From Pseudomonas sp. LP_7_YM (GTDB lineage: Bacteria > Pseudomonadota > Gammaproteobacteria > Pseudomonadales > Pseudomonadaceae), in assembly GCF_004364435.1 (NCBI RefSeq), contig NZ_SOCT01000012.1, positions 62,001 through 126,000 on the forward strand: 64,000 bases of DNA. Reading direction: 5' to 3'. Shown here one piece after another: positions 1-8,543 of this stretch; position 1 is the first letter of the stretch, and each line of letters opens with the position of its first letter. The position numbers were made by a program, and so were the translations under genes. The notes under the pieces were generated by a model. It worked only from the letters and a program-made list of their open reading frames with translations, was not told the origin of the DNA and did not search any database.

Positions 1-1
1 G

Positions 2-103
2 CAGGCGGCCGACCGCATTGGCGCGCTGGACAAGCAGTCCCCGCTGATCGGTTCGATCATCCAGCGCATCAGCAGCATCGCGGTTTATCGAAATTGCGCA
101 TGA
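2..103 (+). pseudogene. 3' end of a chemoreceptor-like reading frame, cut by the window edge
   Basis: The open frame entering from the left reads AADRIGALDKQSPLIGSIIQ and then RISSIAVYRNCA before a TGA. The pattern of Ile, Leu and Ser resembles the coiled-coil half of a methyl-accepting chemotaxis signalling domain just before the conserved hairpin tip (normally IA-QTNLLALNAAIEAAR). Here the tip is absent: after SSIA the frame gives six unrelated residues and stops. Either this is a truncated receptor or it is the true C-terminus of some other coiled-coil protein; without the upstream sequence I cannot decide. It faces the intact receptor gene that follows, and the two share a terminator. Confidence 0.35.
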
Positions 104-116
104 TCCTGGAGTCATC

Positions 117-158
117 AAAAAGCCGTGCCGAGGAATATGATCCCCCGGCACGGCTTTC
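117..158. terminator. bidirectional rho-independent terminator
   Basis: AGCCGTGCCG at 121-130 pairs with CGGCACGGCT at 146-155, with an A-run before the stem and a short T-run after it. It sits between two convergent reading frames and would serve both. Confidence 0.75.
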
Positions 159-163
159 GTGTT

Positions 164-2086
164 TTATACCCTGAAGTGGCTGACCAGCATCTGCAACTGG
201 TTGCCCAAACGGGCCAGTTCGACACTGGAGGCAGCGGTTTCCTCGCTGGCGGCGGCGGTCTGTTCCGACACGTCGCGCACATTCAGAATGCTGCGGCTGA
301 TCTCCTCGGCCACCGAGCTTTGCTGCTCGGCGGCGGCAGCGATCTGCTGGTTCATGGCCTGGATGTTGGACACGGTGTTGGTAATGCTTTCCAGTGATGT
401 GCCGGCCTTGCGCGTCAGGGCCACACTGCTTTCGGTCAGGTTGCGGCTGCTGAGCATGATGTCCGATACCTGACGGGTGCCGTTCTGCAAACCGGCCACC
501 AGCCCTTCGATCTCCTCGGTCGACTGCTGAGTGCGTTGGGCCAGACCACGTACTTCGTCGGCCACCACCGCAAAACCACGTCCGGCCTCACCGGCGCGGG
601 CAGCTTCGATGGCGGCGTTGAGGGCCAGCAGGTTGGTCTGCTCGGCCACCGCCTTGATCACGTCCATCACTTTGCCGATCTTGTTGCTTTCCTGTTCCAG
701 CACGCTCATGGCGTCGGTGGAGCGCAACACCTCGCTGGCCAGCTTCTCGATCTGGGTGATCGCTTCACCCACGACCCTGTCACCATCACGTGCCTGCTTG
801 TCGGCATCGGAGGCTGCAACCGAGGCCTGCTCTGCATTGCGTGCGACTTCATGCACGGTGGCCGACATCTCGTGCATCGCCGTGGCGACCTGATCGGTTT
901 CGACTTTCTGGCTGTTGACGCCGGCACTGGTCTGTTCGGTGACTGCAGACAGCTCCTCGGCAGCGCTGGCGATCTGCGTGACGCTGTCGCGAATTCCGCC
1001 GATCAGCTCGCGCAAGGTGGTACCCATACGCTGGATGCCGGTTTGCAATACGCCGAGTTCGTCACGACGGGTCACGATCAGGTTATGGGTCAGATCGCCG
1101 CCTGCGATGCGGTCGACGACTTCCAGGGTTTCCTGCAGAGGGCGGGTGATCTGACGCGTAATGATCACTGCCGCCAGCGCGCCGAAGATCAGGGCAAGCA
1201 ATGTGCCGCCAATCTGCAGCATGCGGGCCTGGTGCGTATCGGCATTGCCCAGCGTGGTTTGCAAGTCAACCAGCTGTTGACTGAGCTTGACGATGGCCGC
1301 GCCTTCGTCCGTCATCTCGGCGCGTGCGGTGTTGATGCTGTCGTTGGCAGCCTTGAAGCCCAGAACCGAGGTGCGGTAGCCGGTCAGCGAGGTTTCCAGC
1401 TGTTTCAGGCGGTCGGCCTGCGCGCTGCCGAACGTAGCGTTGAGTTGCTCCAGACCGCTGATGGCGGTGTCCAGTTGACGTGCGGCGGCATCTTCGGTCT
1501 TGTCGTTGGGGTTGGCGGTGTAGCCGCGCACCTCGTAGCGCACCAGCATCACGTCTTCCCGGGCCTTGATGGCGGCCTGGTATTGGGCGAAGCGGCGCTC
1601 ATCGGCAGCGTCCAGCTTCGTCACGTCGTCATTGATCGCGGCGATCAGCCCAGCGGCCTTGACCGCGTCGACACCCATGTCGGCGCGCACCTGGGTGCTG
1701 GCTCTGTAGCCCTCACGCATTTTGTTCAGCGAAACCTCGTACGCCCGGATTTGCTCACCCAGTGCCTTGATCGGCACGACGTTCGCCGGGTTGGTGAACG
1801 TGCCTTGCAGAAACTGTTGTTGAGCCTTGAACGTGTCAAGCGCGGTCTGCACGTTTTGCGCAACGGCTTCGTCGCCATTGCTGATCATGTATTGCAAGCG
1901 CGTGATGCGCAGGTCGCTCAGCCGGTTATTGAGCTGCATGATGTCCGCAACACGATCGCTGCGATAGGTCATGTTACCCAGGCTGGTCCAACCGATAAGG
2001 GCAAGCAGGGCAGTAAAAACAAGTACAACGCCGAACCCTAAGGTCAGCTTCATATTAACGCTGATGTTCGCGAACCAGCTCTTCAT
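164..2086 (-). CDS. methyl-accepting chemotaxis protein with HBM-type sensor domain
   Basis: Transmembrane chemoreceptor of 640 residues that passes ligand binding in the periplasm to the CheA-CheW array. An N-terminal membrane segment (about residues 11-31) is followed by a long all-helical periplasmic domain to about residue 290, then a second membrane segment, a HAMP domain (ITRQITRPLQETLEVV) and a cytoplasmic signalling domain with the hallmark tip EQTNLLALNAAIEAARAGE. The length and helical make-up of the sensor (about 260 residues) fit the helical bimodular (HBM) class, whose known Pseudomonas members sense organic acids or amines; the ligand here is unknown. I chose the start at MKSWFANISV because GGAG lies upstream of it; an in-frame ATG 24 codons earlier gives an unconvincing leader. 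No CheB/CheR pentapeptide tail is seen. Confidence 0.9.
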   Translation of the reverse strand: MKSWFANISVNMKLTLGFGVVLVFTALLALIGWTSLGNMTYRSDRVADIMQLNNRLSDLRITRLQYMISNGDEAVAQNVQTALDTFKAQQQFLQGTFTNPANVVPIKALGEQIRAYEVSLNKMREGYRASTQVRADMGVDAVKAAGLIAAINDDVTKLDAADERRFAQYQAAIKAREDVMLVRYEVRGYTANPNDKTEDAAARQLDTAISGLEQLNATFGSAQADRLKQLETSLTGYRTSVLGFKAANDSINTARAEMTDEGAAIVKLSQQLVDLQTTLGNADTHQARMLQIGGTLLALIFGALAAVIITRQITRPLQETLEVVDRIAGGDLTHNLIVTRRDELGVLQTGIQRMGTTLRELIGGIRDSVTQIASAAEELSAVTEQTSAGVNSQKVETDQVATAMHEMSATVHEVARNAEQASVAASDADKQARDGDRVVGEAITQIEKLASEVLRSTDAMSVLEQESNKIGKVMDVIKAVAEQTNLLALNAAIEAARAGEAGRGFAVVADEVRGLAQRTQQSTEEIEGLVAGLQNGTRQVSDIMLSSRNLTESSVALTRKAGTSLESITNTVSNIQAMNQQIAAAAEQQSSVAEEISRSILNVRDVSEQTAAASEETAASSVELARLGNQLQMLVSHFRV

Positions 2087-2531
2087 CTCAATTCTCCAGA
2101 AGGTCCATTTTTCGAAGTCGTTAGCTGGAGCGTTGTTGTTGTAGGGCCAGCGAAACACTTAAACGTAGGAGTGCATCGGCCACGGGGTGGAAATCTGAAA
2201 CGAATGTCGGGAAAGTGACGGTCGATTTTATGCAGGCCGGATCAGGTTCTGAAGGCGCATTTTTGCAGTAGCAACATACTGGCGATTTTTAGATCCACGG
2301 CCTATGCGTTAGCAAGATAGTAAAAGGCCATTTTTTTGGCGATTTAATACTCTTCAGTCCGGTGCTGACTTCAAAGTCACAGGTGGCGACGGCTGGCGTC
2401 AAATTTCCTACTCATGAATGTGTCGGGGATGAAATATTTCAACTGTCCAGGGTATAAGGAACTCAATACCGTGTGCGGGCGCCACCCTCGATCATCGAGG
2501 GTGGGCTCCCAGCCAGAGCGGAAGTTGCGTG
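2087..2531. other. intergenic region between receptor and acyltransferase
   Basis: About 445 bp between divergently transcribed genes, so it should hold promoters for both. The part from 2230 to 2460 is richer in A and T than the flanking genes. I see no convincing gene. The one clear structure is the palindrome at 2482-2504, listed separately. Confidence 0.5.
2482..2504. promoter_or_regulatory. perfect 23-bp palindrome upstream of acyltransferase
   Basis: CCACCCTCGAT, one central C, then ATCGAGGGTGG: eleven bases on each arm match perfectly. It ends 27 bp before the acyltransferase start codon. It has no T-run, so it is not a standard terminator. It could be an operator for a dimeric regulator or a hairpin in the 5' leader of the mRNA. 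Confidence 0.45.
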
Positions 2532-3713
2532 ATGAAACCTGTGCAGCGATTCACCACACTCGACAGTTTCAGAGGGATTTGCGCGTTGCTTGTAGTGTTC
2601 TTTCATCTGCATGTGGTTAATACGTTCGTTCAACTGCCGTTCTTGCGACGAGATGAAGTCCTGCTCAATTTCTTCTTTGTGCTCAGCGGTTTCGTCCTTG
2701 CTCACACCTATGGCATGAAGCCCAATCTCTCCTTCAAATCCTTTTTTATCTCTCGTATTTTCCGTCTGTACCCGCTGCATCTGGTGATGCTCGGGTTTTT
2801 CGTCCTGTTTGAGATGGCGCGGTGGATCGCTTACCAGAATGGTTTCCAGCTCAATAACGTGCCTTTCACCGGAACGTTTGCACCGACCGAGATCCTGCCC
2901 AATCTGCTGCTGGTTCAAGCGTGGACCCCTTTTACCGAAACCATGTCGTTCAACTACCCGTCCTGGACCATCAGCATCGAGTTCTACATCTATATGCTGT
3001 TTGGTGCCCTGTGCATGTTCTCCATGAGAAATCGCTTTCTGCTGTTCGCCGCCGTATCGATGGCGACTTTCGCGTTGATCTTTTGCGGGCACGAACCGCT
3101 GGTTGAGCGCGCGATGCTTGGACTGTCCTGCTTTTTCGCGGGCAATATCACCTATCTGGTGTACCTGCTGATTCGCAATAGGTGGAGGCTCAGGCCGTGG
3201 CTGATGACGGTGCTCGAATGCGCCATGATGTACGCCACCTACTGGATCGTGATGAATGATTTCGACCACCGTTCGCCTATCGGCAGCCTGGCGTTTTGCG
3301 TGCTGGTGTTGCTGTTTGCATTCGAGGGAGGACGGGTGTCTGCGTTTCTCAAAACCGGCGTGTTTGTCCTGCTGGGGAAGCTGTCTTACTCGATTTACAT
3401 GACGCACGCTGCGCTGTTGTTCGGTCTGTCGACAGTCTTCATCGTGGCGCAGAAAGTGACCGGGCTGGCGCTGGCGCCGATGATCGCAGGGCAGCGTTTC
3501 ATGGACACCGGCTCCGTGCCGGGCAATACCCTGTTCGTGGTAGCGGTCACCATCCTCTCGGTCGTGCTGGCTTTCTTCGCGCATAAATACATCGAGTTGA
3601 AAGCATACGAGGCAGGCAAACGCCTCATGGGCCACTCAACCAAGGCCCGAGCGCCTGTGGATAAACCCCAGTCTGGAGCCGCGTTGGCGCCACGGGCCGA
3701 TCGGGCGGCGTGA
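2532..3713 (+). CDS. acyltransferase family 3 membrane protein (OafA/NolL type)
   Basis: Integral membrane O-acyltransferase of 393 residues that probably transfers an acyl (often acetyl) group to a surface sugar or lipid. The N-terminus carries the family signature: LDSFRGICALLVVFFHLHVV, where the Arg and His are the conserved catalytic-site residues, followed by NFFFVLSGFVLAHTYG. About ten hydrophobic segments follow, with another typical motif, SYSIYMTHAALL, near residue 290. The C-terminal tail is short, polar and Ala/Arg-rich. A GTG lies directly before the ATG I chose; either could start translation, with GGAAG upstream. There are no sugar-biosynthesis genes next to it, so the acceptor cannot be inferred from context. 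Confidence 0.85.
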   Translation: MKPVQRFTTLDSFRGICALLVVFFHLHVVNTFVQLPFLRRDEVLLNFFFVLSGFVLAHTYGMKPNLSFKSFFISRIFRLYPLHLVMLGFFVLFEMARWIAYQNGFQLNNVPFTGTFAPTEILPNLLLVQAWTPFTETMSFNYPSWTISIEFYIYMLFGALCMFSMRNRFLLFAAVSMATFALIFCGHEPLVERAMLGLSCFFAGNITYLVYLLIRNRWRLRPWLMTVLECAMMYATYWIVMNDFDHRSPIGSLAFCVLVLLFAFEGGRVSAFLKTGVFVLLGKLSYSIYMTHAALLFGLSTVFIVAQKVTGLALAPMIAGQRFMDTGSVPGNTLFVVAVTILSVVLAFFAHKYIELKAYEAGKRLMGHSTKARAPVDKPQSGAALAPRADRAA

Positions 3714-3716
3714 AGG

Positions 3717-4970
3717 CTACGGGGTTTGCTCCAGGCGACCTCGCAACCAGTCAACCATCCCCAGGCCCGCCGTCCGTCCGCTGGCGAAGCAGGCTGTCAG
3801 CAGGTAGCCGCCGGTGGGCGCTTCCCAGTCGAGCATTTCCCCGGCGCAGAACACGCCGGGCAGCGCTTTGAGCATCAGCCGCGGGTCCATCGCCTCGAAT
3901 TTCACTCCGCCAGCGGTGCTGATGGCCTCGTCTATAGGGCGAGGTTTTATCAAGATCAGCGGCAGGCATTTAACGGCCCTGCCCAGCAACTGCGGATCGG
4001 CAAATGCCCCGTTGGGCGCCAGTTCGCGCAACAAGGCAGCCTTGACTCCGTCGATGCCCAACTGACTGTGCAGATGTTTGGACATCGAGCGTGAGCCCCG
4101 TGGTTTGCCGAGTGCTTTCTGTACGTCAGCCAGGCTCTTGCCCGGCAGCAGGTCGATCTCGACGCAGGCTGCGCCCGACTGATTAATCGCCTCACGAATC
4201 TGCGCCGACAACGCATACACCAGACTGCCCTCGACGCCCGTCTGCGTCAGAACGCACTCGCCCAGGCGTAGCGTGTGTCCCGGCAGGCCCATGGCGACGT
4301 TCTTCAGTGGGGCGCCTGCGAATTTACTGCGCAACAATTCGCTCCAGGCCGATACTTCAAATCCGCAATTGGCGGCTTGAAGCGGCGCGACTCCCACGCC
4401 GCACTGCTCGAGCACAGGCAACCACGCACCGTCCGAACCCAGACGCGCCCAACTGGCCCCACCCAGTGCCAATAGCGTGGCGGCGGGAGCGATGCTCAGT
4501 TCGCCTTCGGGGCTTGCGATACGCAGGCTGTTGTCTGCGTTCCAGCCCAGCCAGCGATGGCGGGTGTGGATAACCACACCGGCATCACGCAAGCGCTTGA
4601 GCCAGGCACGCAGCAGCGGTGCAGCTTTCATGTCGGAGGGAAATACGCGGCCTGAGCTGCCGACGAAGGTATTGATGCCCAGCCCGTGAATCCACTCGCA
4701 CAGTGCCTGGGCACCAAAGCCTCGAAGCAGGGGAGCGACCATCGGTGCGCGTTCGGCATAGCGCGACACGAACGCCGGGTAAGCTTCGGAATGGGTAATG
4801 TTCATGCCGCCCACCCCGGCCAGCAGAAACTTGCGCCCCACCGAAGGCATGCCGTCGTAGAGATCGACCTTCAAGCCTGATTGACTCAACACTTCGGCTG
4901 CCATCAGTCCGGCAGGTCCCCCACCGATGACAGCGACTGATTGAGGGAAGGTAGAGGGTAGGGAAGTCAT
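3717..4970 (-). CDS. TIGR03862-family FAD-dependent oxidoreductase (HI0933-like)
   Basis: Flavoprotein of 417 residues. The FAD-binding Rossmann motif is near the N-terminus (AVIGGGPAGLMAAEVL), followed by GRKFLLAGVGGMNITHSE, the signature of the HI0933/BaiN-like family. The C-terminal FAD-contact segment VFCAGEMLDWEAPTGGYL matches the same family. Members are widespread in Proteobacteria and mostly lack a defined substrate; some relatives act as flavin-dependent reductases of unsaturated compounds. It is convergent with the acyltransferase, with only 3 bp between their stops, and I see no partner gene. Length and motifs look intact. Confidence 0.85.
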   Translation of the reverse strand: MTSLPSTFPQSVAVIGGGPAGLMAAEVLSQSGLKVDLYDGMPSVGRKFLLAGVGGMNITHSEAYPAFVSRYAERAPMVAPLLRGFGAQALCEWIHGLGINTFVGSSGRVFPSDMKAAPLLRAWLKRLRDAGVVIHTRHRWLGWNADNSLRIASPEGELSIAPAATLLALGGASWARLGSDGAWLPVLEQCGVGVAPLQAANCGFEVSAWSELLRSKFAGAPLKNVAMGLPGHTLRLGECVLTQTGVEGSLVYALSAQIREAINQSGAACVEIDLLPGKSLADVQKALGKPRGSRSMSKHLHSQLGIDGVKAALLRELAPNGAFADPQLLGRAVKCLPLILIKPRPIDEAISTAGGVKFEAMDPRLMLKALPGVFCAGEMLDWEAPTGGYLLTACFASGRTAGLGMVDWLRGRLEQTP

Positions 4971-5215
4971 GGGCGAACTGCGGATCAGTGAACTGGGCCG
5001 CGCATTCTACCCGAGCCTCGGCACAAACGAGCAGCCTGTGGAAAACTATTGATCAAAAAACGTACAGCGGCGTGCAAGCCTCGGGCTGTATGGGGTCTGC
5101 AGCCTTGCACTCAGGTTATCCACAGGCGGTTCCACAGGGGATGTGGGTAACTGACCGGCAGCGATCTTCGGGTCGCCTGACGAGCCAGTGTGAGTTTCGG
5201 TGTCCTGCGAACGGG

Positions 5216-6133
5216 TCAAAGCCCTTCCGACAGCCACACCCGCTGTGCGCTGTGATGCAGTATCCCGTGGCGCCGCGCCAGCGCCTGGCGATCCTTGCTA
5301 TAGCCGCCGCCAATCACCCCCATCACGGGGATGTCCCGTCCCAGGCAATGTCGCATTACGGCTTCGTCGCGGCGGGCCACCCCTTCGTCAGTCAACTGCA
5401 AATACCCCAGCGCATCGTCCTTGTGGACATCGACGCCAGCGTCGTACAGCACCAGGTCGGGCCGATACAGCGGCAGGAGGTAATTGAGCGTGTCATCGAC
5501 TACGTTCAGGTAATCATCGTCTTCCATGCCCATTGGCAGCGCAATGTCCCAGTCACTCTGGGCCTTGCGCGCGGGAAAGTTCTTTTCGCAATGCAGCGAC
5601 ACGGTGATCGCATCTTCGGTGTGTTCGAGGATACGTGCGGTGCCGTCGCCCTGATGCACGTCGCAGTCGAAGATCAGCACACGGTCCACCCGACCGCTCT
5701 GCAGCAGGTAATGGCTGATGATGGCCAAGTCGTTGAAAACACAGAATCCGGCGGGGTAGTCGTAGTGAGCGTGATGAGTGCCCCCGGCCAGATGACAGGC
5801 CAGGCCATGCTCAAGGGCCTTTTGCGCCGTCAGCAACGAACCGCCCACGGCGCGCACCGTACGTCGGGCCAGGTCCTCGCTCCAGGGCAGGCCCAACCGG
5901 CGCTGATCCTCCCGGGAAAGCTCGCCGTCCATGTAGCGACGTATATAAGAAGGGTCGTGGGCCAGCGCGAGAATATCGTCCGGACAAACCTGCGGGCGGA
6001 ACAGTTGAGCATCCGTGGTCAGGCCGCTGTCGATAAGGTGGTCATGAAGCAGCCGGAATTTATCCATCGGGAAACGATGGTCGGGCGCAAACGCCGGGCT
6101 GTAATCTTCGTGGTAGATCAGCGGCAGGGACAT
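5216..6133 (-). CDS. histone deacetylase family protein (AcuC/HDAC-like amidohydrolase)
   Basis: Zinc-dependent amidohydrolase of 305 residues, full length for the bacterial class. Visible catalytic features are the double-His segment GGTHHAHYDYPAGFCVFNDL, the zinc-ligand motif FDCDVHQGDGTA, a third ligand Asp in LYDAGVDVHKDDALG, and GVIGGGYSKD near the C-terminus. Bacterial members remove acetyl groups from polyamines, small molecules or protein lysines; the substrate here cannot be told from sequence. It stands alone, with about 245 bp to the flavoprotein gene and a divergent acetyltransferase gene upstream. That pairing of an acetyltransferase and a deacetylase is suggestive but not evidence of shared substrates. 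Confidence 0.88.
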   Translation of the reverse strand: MSLPLIYHEDYSPAFAPDHRFPMDKFRLLHDHLIDSGLTTDAQLFRPQVCPDDILALAHDPSYIRRYMDGELSREDQRRLGLPWSEDLARRTVRAVGGSLLTAQKALEHGLACHLAGGTHHAHYDYPAGFCVFNDLAIISHYLLQSGRVDRVLIFDCDVHQGDGTARILEHTEDAITVSLHCEKNFPARKAQSDWDIALPMGMEDDDYLNVVDDTLNYLLPLYRPDLVLYDAGVDVHKDDALGYLQLTDEGVARRDEAVMRHCLGRDIPVMGVIGGGYSKDRQALARRHGILHHSAQRVWLSEGL

Positions 6134-6261
6134 GGTGTGTACGCGTCAGGTTCGAAAGGGAATCTTGCCAGCAATGATGGCCTCGGCACAGCGATTTGAC
6201 CGGGCTTTTTGGACAGACGCACAGACGCCGGCGAGCAAATTAAGGAGGAGGGAAATGGGCA

Positions 6262-6825
6262 ATGCAACCGATACTTGAACTCGGCAGTGCCCGCTTGTTG
6301 ATGCGTCAGTGGCGGGATAACGATCTGCCGGCCTTTGCGCACATGTGCGCCGATCCACAGGTCATGCGTTACTTTCCGCGAGTGTTGACGCGCCTGGAAA
6401 GCGCCAAGCTGATCGGGCGCATTCGCGGTCACTTCGCTGAATACGGTTTCGGCCTGTGGGCACTGGAGCGCAAGGACACCGGCGAATTCATCGGCTTTAC
6501 CGGCCTGAGCGTGGTGGGGTTCGATGCAGCATTCTCCCCGGCGGTGGAAATCGGCTGGCGCCTTGCCAGGGAGCACTGGGGCCTTGGCTACGCCAGCGAG
6601 GCTGCGTGGACGGTACTGGGCTGCGGCTTCGAGCATCTTGAGCTGGAGCAGATCGTGTCCTTTACGGCGGTCAGCAATTTGCCCTCGCAAAAGGTCATGC
6701 AGGCCATCGGCATGCACAATGACCCAGCCGATGATTTCGATCACCCCAACCTTCCCGAGGGCCATGGGCTGAGGCGTCACGTGTTGTACCGGATCAATCG
6801 GCAACAGTGGCTCGCCACGCTGTGA
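6262..6825 (+). CDS. GNAT family N-acetyltransferase (RimJ/RimL-like)
   Basis: Acetyl-CoA-dependent N-acetyltransferase of 187 residues. It starts with the Acetyltransf_3 pattern LELGSARLLMRQWRDNDLPA; the acetyl-CoA binding loop region is EIGWRLAREHWGLGYASEAA, and NLPSQKVMQAIGM is the conserved C-terminal helix. Members acetylate protein N-termini, antibiotics or small amines; the substrate is unknown. The Shine-Dalgarno-like AAGGAGGAGGG at 6242-6252 is closer to another ATG at 6255, which opens a seven-codon frame overlapping this start. The next gene, tesB, is 112 bp downstream on the same strand. Confidence 0.88.
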   Translation: MQPILELGSARLLMRQWRDNDLPAFAHMCADPQVMRYFPRVLTRLESAKLIGRIRGHFAEYGFGLWALERKDTGEFIGFTGLSVVGFDAAFSPAVEIGWRLAREHWGLGYASEAAWTVLGCGFEHLELEQIVSFTAVSNLPSQKVMQAIGMHNDPADDFDHPNLPEGHGLRRHVLYRINRQQWLATL

Positions 6826-6937
6826 ATCGCGGGAATCAGTCGGCAAAGATCTGTATCATCTCGCCCGATCCCGTGATCGCCGCTGATGGGCGCCCGTGGC
6901 TGTAATGTGTATGTGATGATCGTGTGAGGAACCCCGA

Positions 6938-7807
6938 ATGAGCCATGTGCTGGATGATCTGGTGGCGCTGTTGAGCCTTGAGCCGATCGAAGAAAACCTC
7001 TTCCGAGGACGCAGCCAGGACCTTGGCTTTCGCCAGCTGTTTGGCGGGCAGGTACTCGGGCAGTCGCTGTCGGCGGCGAGCAAGACCGTCGAAGACGAGC
7101 GTCATGTTCACTCGCTCCACGGCTATTTCCTGCGCCCCGGCGATGCGCATCTGCCAGTGGTCTACCAGGTCGACCGCGTGCGCGATGGTGGCAGCTTCAG
7201 CACCCGCCGTGTGACGGCGATCCAGAAGGGCAATCCGATCTTCACCTGCAGCGCTTCGTTTCAGTACGACGAAGAAGGCTTCGAGCATCAGACCTCGATG
7301 CCGCAGGTCGTCGGTCCGGAAAACCTGCCCTCTGAACTCGAATTGATGCGTCAGCGTGAACACCTGATTCCGGCGCACATGAAGGACAAGCTGCTGTGTC
7401 CGACACCCATCGAGTTTCGCCCTGTGACCGAGACTGACCCGTACGACCCCGAACCGACCGATCCGGTGAAGTACGTCTGGTTTCGCGCTGACGGCACCTT
7501 GCCGGACATCCCCGCGCTGCACAAATACATGCTCGCCTATGCCTCGGACTTCAACTTGCTGACCACTTCACTGCTGCCCCATGGCAAGACGGTTTGGCAG
7601 AAGGACATGCAGATCGCCAGCCTCGACCACTCCCTGTGGTTCCACGGCGAACTGCGTGCCGATGAGTGGCTGCTCTACGCAATGGACAGCCCTTGGGCGG
7701 GCAACTCTCGCGGTTTCACCCGCGGCAGTGTTTATAACCGGGCGGGGCAACTGGTGGCATCGGTCACTCAGGAAGGTCTGATTCGCCATCGCAAGGACTG
7801 GGAATGA
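6938..7807 (+). CDS. tesB: acyl-CoA thioesterase II
   Basis: Hydrolyses acyl-CoA to free fatty acid and CoA in the cytoplasm. The protein is 289 residues, the usual TesB length, and has both hotdog halves: N-terminal LEPIEENLFRGRSQDLGFRQ with LFGGQVLGQSL, and C-terminal SLDHSLWFHGELRADEWLLY followed by MDSPWAGNSRGFTRGSVYNR. These are the conserved stretches that carry the catalytic Asp and nearby polar residues in the E. coli enzyme. Its stop overlaps the start of the HAD gene by four bases (ATGA), so the two are translationally coupled. Confidence 0.95.
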   Translation: MSHVLDDLVALLSLEPIEENLFRGRSQDLGFRQLFGGQVLGQSLSAASKTVEDERHVHSLHGYFLRPGDAHLPVVYQVDRVRDGGSFSTRRVTAIQKGNPIFTCSASFQYDEEGFEHQTSMPQVVGPENLPSELELMRQREHLIPAHMKDKLLCPTPIEFRPVTETDPYDPEPTDPVKYVWFRADGTLPDIPALHKYMLAYASDFNLLTTSLLPHGKTVWQKDMQIASLDHSLWFHGELRADEWLLYAMDSPWAGNSRGFTRGSVYNRAGQLVASVTQEGLIRHRKDWE

Positions 7808-8397
7808 GCCTGGCTGGCCTGCGCCATTGGGTGTTCGATATGGACGGCACCCTGACCATTGCCGTGCATGACTTTCCCGCGATCAAGCGCGCACTGGGCA
7901 TTCCCCAAGAGGATGACATTCTCGGTCACCTGGCTGCTCTGCCTGCCAACGTGGCGGCGACCAAACATGCATGGCTGCTTGAGCATGAGCGAAAATTGGC
8001 ACTGGCGTCGAAGGCGGCGGCAGGGGCCGTTGAATTGGTGCGCGAACTGGTGGGGCGCGGCTATCGGCTGGGCATCCTTACGCGCAACGCCAAAGAGTTG
8101 GCCCACGTCACACTGGAAGCCATCGGCATCGCTGATTGTTTCGACGCGCAAGATGTGTTGGGGCGCGACGAAGCGCCACCGAAGCCTGATCCAGGTGGCT
8201 TGATCAATCTGGCCCGGCGCTGGGGCATCGAGCCATCACAGATGGTCATGGTGGGGGATTACCACTTCGACCTCGCCTGCGCAAAAGCGGCCGGGACCCA
8301 CACCGTGCTGGTCAACCTACCGGAAAATCCATGGCCTGAGCTGACCGACTGGCACGTCGATGATTGCGTGGCGTTGCGCAAGATGCTCAAGGACTGA
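7804..8397 (+). CDS. HAD-superfamily hydrolase, subfamily IA
   Basis: Probable small-molecule phosphatase of 197 residues. All four HAD motifs are present: FDMDGTLT with the nucleophilic Asp near residue 13, the Ser/Thr motif in LGILTRN, the Lys in PPKPDPGGL, and GDYHFD with the acidic pair. A small helical cap sits between motifs I and II. Its start lies inside the tesB stop (ATGA overlap), so it is co-translated with the thioesterase. The substrate is unknown; phosphoglycolate-like or sugar phosphates are usual for this subfamily. Confidence 0.88.
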   Translation: MSLAGLRHWVFDMDGTLTIAVHDFPAIKRALGIPQEDDILGHLAALPANVAATKHAWLLEHERKLALASKAAAGAVELVRELVGRGYRLGILTRNAKELAHVTLEAIGIADCFDAQDVLGRDEAPPKPDPGGLINLARRWGIEPSQMVMVGDYHFDLACAKAAGTHTVLVNLPENPWPELTDWHVDDCVALRKMLKD

Positions 8398-8450
8398 CGT
8401 CCCTGCTGGATTGCTCCAGTCGCCGCAAAACCGGTAGGAGATGTCGCAGG

Positions 8451-8514
8451 TTACGACGGCAGCGGATGCGAGATGTCAGGCAATAGCCGGATGCCTGACC
8501 CACCGCAGTCGTAA
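8451..8514. repeat. intergenic hairpin between convergent genes
   Basis: TTACGAC at 8451-8457 pairs with GTCGTAA at 8508-8514, and inside this GTCAGGCA at 8475-8482 pairs with TGCCTGAC at 8492-8499. The nested arms make a long imperfect hairpin without a T-run. It could act as a transcription end or be a REP-type element; the following AGCAAGCTCGCTTCC resembles Pseudomonas intergenic repeats. Confidence 0.45.
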
Positions 8515-8543
8515 GCAAGCTCGCTTCCCGGTAGGTCGCGCAA

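Noticed and set aside
2414..2620. 68-codon frame before the acyltransferase
   Set aside because: It overlaps the palindrome and the true acyltransferase start in another frame and has no recognisable product.
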